Source: Cheilinus undulatus
Lineage: Eukaryota > Chordata > Actinopteri > Labriformes > Labridae
Direction of reading: 5' to 3'
DNA: 64,000 nucleotides
Assembly: GCF_018320785.1 (NCBI RefSeq)
Contig: NC_054873.1
Coordinates: forward strand, 23,650,196 to 23,714,195
Shown: piece after piece, positions 58,350 to 64,000 of the stretch
Position numbering within the stretch: position 1 is the stretch's first letter
Layout: each line of letters starts with the position of its first letter
Notes under the pieces: generated by a model
Databases searched by the model: none
What the model was told of the DNA's origin: nothing
Seen by the model: the letters and a program-made list of their open reading frames with translations, nothing else
Translations under genes and position numbers: made by a program

Positions 58350-59682
58350 CAGAGAAGGGGACTCGAGTCGCACTTAAGTCACACACATCAGTGACTTGAG
58401 ACATGACTTGGACTCGTGTGCAAAAGCCTCGAGACTCAACTCGCACTCGTGATTTGGGACTCGTGCACAATCTTCGGTTTTTAATTTTTCACCATATTCT
58501 CTTGTCCCCCTGTCACTCTTCCCCCCCTTCTCCCCCTCCGTTTAACTCTGTTGAGGGCAAAAGTTTCAGAATACCTAAACTCTTTTCTCCTGCATTAAAG
58601 CTCCTCTCTGACCACGGAGGATCAACGTCAGCGCTGTTTGTGTGTGCACTCCAGCTGTGAGTGTCTCTGTGTCGCTTGTGTGAGCCATGGGTGTGCGCAA
58701 TGTTAAAATATGATTTGGTTAATATATCCTTAATATCATATGTTTATGGGGAACAAATTAATGTTAGAATCTCTGCATTGCTGCTTATTGATAATGAAAG
58801 GACATAAAAGACTATAGGAACATTAAAACTTTAATACGGTTCATGGAGGCAGCGAGAAACAGAGACAAATGGATTAGAGGCTGTAACAGATAAATTCGTA
58901 ACTAAGGAGTCCAGGAGATTTCAACTGAATAAAGTGAAATTTAGCTTGATTTTACCCATATAAAGAAATTTACACCATAAATGATGACAGAAGTTTCTTA
59001 AGGAGAATGGAGGGAGAAGTACTCAGCATACTCTGATGAAGATCTGTCTGAGTGAGTATTTTGCTCATTGAGTTTTTATTTTATTTCAGAATAAACAGTT
59101 CATTAGCAGTTAGTGTTTTTGTGTTAGTATAAAATTACTACCATTAAAGAAATGTATCTGACAAATAACAAGAACATTGAACCTCCAGTGTCTGTCTGTC
59201 TCTATCAGTGAAGTCTGACTCATGTCTCTGTGGTGTGTCATTTGTACACAGAGAGGAGCTTTATTAAGAGGAGAGCTGATATTGATTATGTTGATGAGGG
59301 AAAAAGAGAGAGCATGTGTTTCATCTTATAGCAAAGGTAAATATGAGATATAACAAATACATTCCCAACAACAGAACTGTGGCTAGTGGAAACACCGTGG
59401 CTAGTAGCCATTAGTCACACTGGCTGGTGTGAATAAAGTTAATGTCAAGCCCTGTTCATATGTAAGTGTACACATGCACACACCACAGTGAGCCTGCCAC
59501 AGACAATACTGCACCCTACTGATGGTTATAATACAGAACAGATCATAGAACGCTCATTACAACCATCGGAGATTTGAGACTTGACTTGGTCTCATGACCA
59601 AAGATTTGAGACTTGACTTGGTCTCGTGACCAAAGACTTGAGACTTGACTTGGACTTGCAAAAGATGACGTGTGCATCTCTG
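58350..59682. mobile_element. hAT-type element, 1.33 kb, with ACTTGAGACTTGACTTGG subterminal repeats
   Basis: The left end CAGAGAAGGGGACTCGAGTC and the right end GTGTGCATCTCTG are inverted. Flanking 8-mers CTACATAG (58342-58349) and CTATGTAG (59683-59690) agree at six of eight positions and show the CTAnnTAG palindrome often used by hAT elements. Repeats of GAGACTTGACTTGG lie at the right end and GACTTGAGACATGACTTGG at the left, as in a well-known teleost family. No transposase frame; the 58403-58660 frame reads through the repeats. Confidence 0.8.
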
Positions 59683-59690
59683 CTATGTAG

Positions 59691-61260
59691 CTTAAGCAGC
59701 TATAGGAGCTAAGTAAGCTAATTTTGCTGTGTTAGAATGTTTTCATGGGAGACAAGCCTTCTCCTGTAAGCAGACTGTTTGCTTCACCCTTACTACATGT
59801 TTTATTATCAGCTTTTGCAGGTCAGGTTTTTAATGTTTGACATCCAAAGCCTTACCCCTACCAAGACCCCTAACCCTTACTTAACCAAAAGTTTAATCCG
59901 ATTTTATTTTGAAAGTTTTTGCATGCGTTTCAGTTCTGACAGATGTGGCTGGTCTGCAAGAAGGGGCATTTGAGAGCTACAGTCTGCAGCCAGACTCCCA
60001 GACTGATTTTTTCCTTCATGTGAACCAAGAATGTGAATCTCTGACCATATTGCTAAATTAATGGAGCATATTTTTGATTAGTGCAACCGCATATCATGAA
60101 TGTAATGTGGAAACGTTGGTTCAGTCCTGTTTCACCCCTACCCATTGATTTTTACTCACTAATTGATGTAATTGGAAAATTAGTAAAGTATGATACCTCC
60201 CCAAAAGTATACCCGAGTAAAGATAAACGGCTGATTTCAAAAACGATATTCAAAAAAGTACAAGAACACAAAAAAAGATTTATGAGTAACTGTAACTCAA
60301 CCCTGCTGAAGGGTACTTCTTATTACATCCTTTACCATCAGTGTGAATATATGGATGACTGTGACATGCAGTTTTTCGTAATAAAGTAAATTTGAATTAA
60401 TTTAAGTCAGTTATGTTGGGTTTACTTGACTGCATATATTAACACTATCTTACCTGGTTCTTCTTCTATTTGCTTGTCCCAGTTACATGGGACTGGTTGG
60501 CATAAATCCCTTTAAGAAATGTAACATTTCTTTCCTTTTAGAATAAAAATCTAGAATGATTTTTTATAAAAAGTACATTAAAGACTCTTGTTTATTTAAT
60601 AAAAGCAAACCTGTGGGGTTCCTTTAAAAAAAAAAGTTAACTTGCAGTTTTAAAAACATCCAGCAGGGGAGAGCAGAGGTCTGACCTAAAAAGCCTTAAT
60701 GAATGAAGATGAGAAGCATCATTTTAATAACCTTTTATCCCAGTGGTCCTTAAAAAGTGTTAAATGCAATATATGGCTTATAATTTCTCTGCATTCCTCA
60801 TTAGCGATTAAAATGGTCTTAAATTGTGTTTAAATGAAATAAAACTTTACATTTAGGAGTTTATTTCAGCTTCTTGTTCTTTATCTTTTTTGATAGTCAA
60901 CAGACTAAACTAAAACAAAATTTAGTTAAAAACTCCCACAGAGCAGCTAAATGAGTTTTAATCCAGCAGTGAGACAAGGGTGTAATTTCCAAAGAAGCAG
61001 ATATTTTGGTTTTGTCTAGACCAGAGCAGACATATTTGTGACAGTGGCAGTGTGCCCTATAGGTCAGGTCAGTAGAATAGTGGAACAGTGAGTAAACAGC
61101 TGATGGAAATGTCCTCTAACACAGAGAAACCAGTGAGTCAATAGCACTGAAAAACTGAGATTATTCCTCGTTTTTGGAGCAATAAGCAGAAAACTATATT
61201 GGTTATCCTAATTATACATTAGAGACTTTATATTGTAGCTTCAGGGTTGACTCTGGCTCT
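59691..61260. other. No gene recognised
   Basis: AT-rich. The plus frame 60081-60389 (102 codons) has no domain that I recognise and no splice context; it may be a chance frame or an old retroelement scrap. No FKBP or TPR coding sequence was found on the minus strand. Confidence 0.4.
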
Positions 61261-61267
61261 CTCTTAC

Positions 61268-61353
61268 CTTTACTTTTCTACTTTTGGAGCCCCGGGCTTC
61301 AACATAACAATACTCAGCTCACACGTGTTATTTTTACCGTCTTCACCGGACAT
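61268..61353 (-). other. Weak candidate first exon on the minus strand
   Basis: Read on the minus strand, an ATG at 61353 opens MSGEDGKNNTCELSIVMLKP and continues to a stop at 61270-61272. A good donor (AAAG|GTAAGAG) follows at 61267. The surrounding 61300-61500 is the most GC-rich part of the right flank (CCCGGAACAG, GCGAGGCG), as expected of a promoter. It could be a 5' UTR exon with a short upstream ORF for the fkbp8-like gene or for another gene, or nothing. Confidence 0.2.
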
Positions 61354-61499
61354 CTCAGAGCTGTGTGGTCACATCTGCTGACTGCCAGATGTGCAGTCTG
61401 CCAGATCCTCGGTGGAGGATTTGGCAGATTAGAAAAACCACATAAACAAGACAGAACAGGCCCGGAACAGAAGCAGCTCAGCGGGCAACGAGCGAGGCG

Positions 61500-62050
61500 T
61501 TTCTTCTTTATGTGTTAACAAATATGGGTTTTGAATTCTCTCTGCTTTCATTTCGCACATAAAGGGAAGTTTTCTTCACGGAGGAGGTGCTATTCAGAGT
61601 TTACCAGACATGTCTTCTAGTAGCTAAAAAGATGCAATAAAAAACCAAGCTGTTGTGAGATTTAAGAGTGTGGACAAAGATTAGAGGAAACTGAATTATT
61701 TGTTCTCAGTGTGCCTATAACTTGAACCCTTTGTACTCCAGACAAATACAAATAATATGGTTTACCAAAATAGATTTGACTGAAATAAAGGTTTGTGACT
61801 GATGAAAACTATTTTCAACAAAGTTATTGTATTTATACTGACTGAGACTATTTATCAGGCATGAACTAAATCTGTCTATGTTAACTGAATTTATTATGTA
61901 AAATAATGTTTTTGGACTGTTTGTTTACATGTCTTTACAAGGCAAACATCATTGATTTACCCAATGTTTTAGCTGCTTTTATGGTCCATTTATATAGGAA
62001 TACTGTAAAAACCTAGGATCAAATATCTTACACAGATATTTTGCATTTTA
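61500..62050. other. No feature seen
   Basis: AT-rich sequence leading into the telomere-like repeat array. Nothing is supported. Confidence 0.4.
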
Positions 62051-62059
62051 TTTTAGTAG

Positions 62060-62995
62060 GCCCTACTTACCTCATAATGTTAAAGTAATAAGGTGGTAAT
62101 TACCTAGTTATAATATGTGCATTTTACAAGTAATAACTTGGAAATATATTAATGTTAAGGAAGTATTTGCTTGGGAATAATGCATAAATTACCAAGTAAA
62201 TCCTTGTGATATTGTGCCTATTCTCTGGTGATTAGGTGGTATTTCACCAGAAACCTTCCCCTCAAACCCTTACCCTTATAATATCAAGGCGAGTGCAGTA
62301 ATTAGATAGTATTTCACCCTAATCCTCTGACCTTAACCCTTACCCTTATAATATCGAGGCAAGTCTCCGGTACTTAGAAAGTATTTTACCCTAACCCTCT
62401 GGCTCTAACCCTAACTCCAACCCTTATAATAATGTGGCAGTTCTCTGGTACTTAGCTGTTTTTTTACCCTGACCCTTTCTCTAACCCTAACTCTAACCCT
62501 TGTAAAACTGTAGCAATTCACTGGTACTTATGGAGGTATTTCCCCCTGAACCTAACCCTCTAACTCTAACTCTATTATCTTGTCAGTTTTCTGGAACTTA
62601 GATAGTATTTTACCCTAACCCTCTAACCCTAACCCTTGAAATATTGTGGCAATACTCTGATACTCAGCTGGTTTTGTATCCTCACCCTATCCCTCTAACC
62701 CCTGTAATATTGTGACAACTCTCTGGTAGTTAGGTGGTGTTTCACCCTAACCCTTACCCTCTGACCCTATCCCTCTTACATTTGTAATATTGTGGCAATT
62801 CTCTGGTACTTGGGTGGTATTTTAGGGTTATGGTAGGTCTAGGGTTAGGTTCGGTCAGGGCTAGGCTTAGGGGTCAGTGTTAGGGTAGGCATAGGGTAAG
62901 GGTTGGGTTTTGGGAGTTAGTGTTAGGGAACAATGCCACGTAATATTACGAGGAATTACTTGATAATACATTTTTACTAGGTTACGCTTATTAAA
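62060..62995. repeat. Telomere-like tandem array with strand switch (CCCTAA then TTAGGG)
   Basis: Six or more units of roughly 60-85 bp repeat the pattern AATATTGTGGCAATTCTCTGG, then TACTTAGGTGGTATTTTACC followed by CCTAACCCTCTAACCCTAACCC, from about 62215 to 62822. At about 62822 the sequence flips to the G-rich strand (AGGGTTATGG, GGGTTAGG, GTTAGGG) until 62930. The outer flanks are also partly inverted copies (ATTACCTAGTTATAATATG left; AATACATTTTTACTAGGTTA right). The whole therefore looks like a large palindromic mobile or satellite unit with telomere-like filler, not a true telomere. Confidence 0.8.
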
Positions 62996-62999
62996 AATT

Positions 63000-64000
63000 A
63001 ATCAGGGCACATTTAAATGAAGTGTGACCAAAATTCCCTCACAAATGTGTTCACAGAGGTGTATAACATTAAAAAGATTTAAATGCTGGGGTACCTCTTT
63101 TCAGGAAAATGTGTCAGTGTTCGAATGAAGGTTTTTACTGGTTTATAAATCTATTGCTAGCACTTGTTTTCCCCGAAACCGGTTATCAGTAGAAAAATAG
63201 CTACGCCGACTTTTTCTCTTTATCCCAACCTCTGTTTTTGGAAAAATAAATATATCAGGATGCGTGTAGGCCTAAATTAAAAGTATCCTAAGCTTTATAT
63301 GTTTATGTAGTAATGATGTTTGTTGTGGTAAATGCCAGGGTAAATATTAAATGCTAATGATTTCATTACATTAATCGCATGTATCTAAATAATATTGTTT
63401 AAAATAAGTGGACAGTCATCAAATTTTGGCTACCATTTTGGACTCTTCAGTGCTAGCTGACCAACTCACCCTAGCATTAGCTTGCTAGCTGGCATACAGT
63501 GGTTTGTCTTGGTTTCTGTAGTCCTTTTTGAAAGTCACTGTAAATCCTACCCCTTATTTTCTTGTAAATAGAAAATAATAATAATAATAAGATATTTTTC
63601 CACGTGATAAACTATTGCCTTCAATGTCACAGATATGATTCTAACCAGATTTGTCAATTCACAGTGCCCGTTTCCCTTTATAGGAGTATGATACCGAGCA
63701 AGGTCTTCTCATATATTCATTATCAGACATGCACACATGATGGCTATAATGAAGACAAAACTCTACAGAGGTGTAACTGTCACTGCTTTAAACGGCTCTG
63801 TGAAGTAAACCCTAGAAAAGTTTAAATGAGTAAATATTGTATAACATATGCTTTTGGATGAGTAAACTTCACATTTAAATTGCATACATTTTTACTTTTG
63901 CAGGTAAACATTGCTTTATTAGTGGCGGTTGCGGGAGCATGGGAATCAAGATAGTTGTTAACTTTATCCTTAAGGGAGCATGATGCACTATAATGATGAT
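63000..64000. other. Right edge: no gene recognised
   Basis: AT-rich with an (AAT)n microsatellite at about 63574-63590. The frame 63604-63825 shows no domain. The upstream exons of the fkbp8-like gene may lie beyond this edge. Confidence 0.4.

Noticed and set aside
60081..60389. 102-codon plus-strand frame in the right flank
   Set aside because: No motif recognised and no splice or poly(A) context; may be chance or a retroelement scrap.
62215..62940. Chromosome end (true telomere)
   Set aside because: The CCCTAA runs are short, interrupted by unique core sequence and inverted at the end, with ordinary sequence on both sides.
1..64000. CRISPR, operons, riboswitches, prophage or defence systems
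   Set aside because: The window is vertebrate nuclear DNA; none of the regular repeat-spacer patterns or bacterial gene layouts are present.

Overview
The window is vertebrate nuclear DNA from a teleost fish, probably a spiny-rayed (percomorph-type) species. It has intron-split genes with GT-AG junctions, AATAAA poly(A) signals, an AT-rich background and many relics of Tc1/mariner and hAT elements of the kinds common in fish genomes. There are no bacterial operons, CRISPR arrays or rRNA genes, and I recognised no tRNA genes by eye. Most open reading frames over 60 codons are chance runs in intron or intergenic DNA.

Layout. (1) 1-8522 is upstream or leader-intron DNA with two Tc1-like relics. 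(2) 8523-41460 is a complete sema4b gene on the plus strand: 14 coding exons, a predicted 837-residue class 4 semaphorin, an 18.3-kb first coding intron filled with MITEs and hAT relics, and a 2.4-kb 3' UTR. (3) 41969-55730 is a complete rasef-type gene on the plus strand, starting about 0.5 kb after the sema4b poly(A) signal. Its 17 coding exons give a predicted 664-residue protein with an EF-hand pair, a coiled coil and a Rab GTPase domain. (4) 55804-56426 on the minus strand holds the last two coding exons of an FKBP8-like (FKBP38-type) tail-anchored protein, tail-to-tail with rasef. (5) 56427-64000 is repeat-rich: a 1.3-kb hAT-type element, a telomere-like CCCTAA/TTAGGG inverted repeat array and low-complexity TAGC-rich DNA. 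It contains one weak candidate first exon on the minus strand.

The three genes do not form a shared pathway. sema4b encodes a transmembrane guidance ligand with a PDZ-ligand C-terminus, rasef a large Rab-type GTPase in membrane traffic, and the FKBP8-like gene a tail-anchored mitochondrial/ER co-chaperone. Both complete gene models keep reading frame across every junction and co-align with the human proteins as I remember them. One sema4b intron needs a GC-AG splice.

I found no undescribed biological system. The best second-look items are the GC-AG intron, a lysine replacing the calcium-binding acidic residue in EF-hand 2 of the rasef product, the nearly abutting rasef and fkbp8-like 3' ends, the FKBP8-like gene whose upstream exons are not visible in 7.5 kb, the telomere-like palindromic array and a 200-bp tandem repeat inside a rasef intron. 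All similarity statements come from reading and memory; no database search was run.
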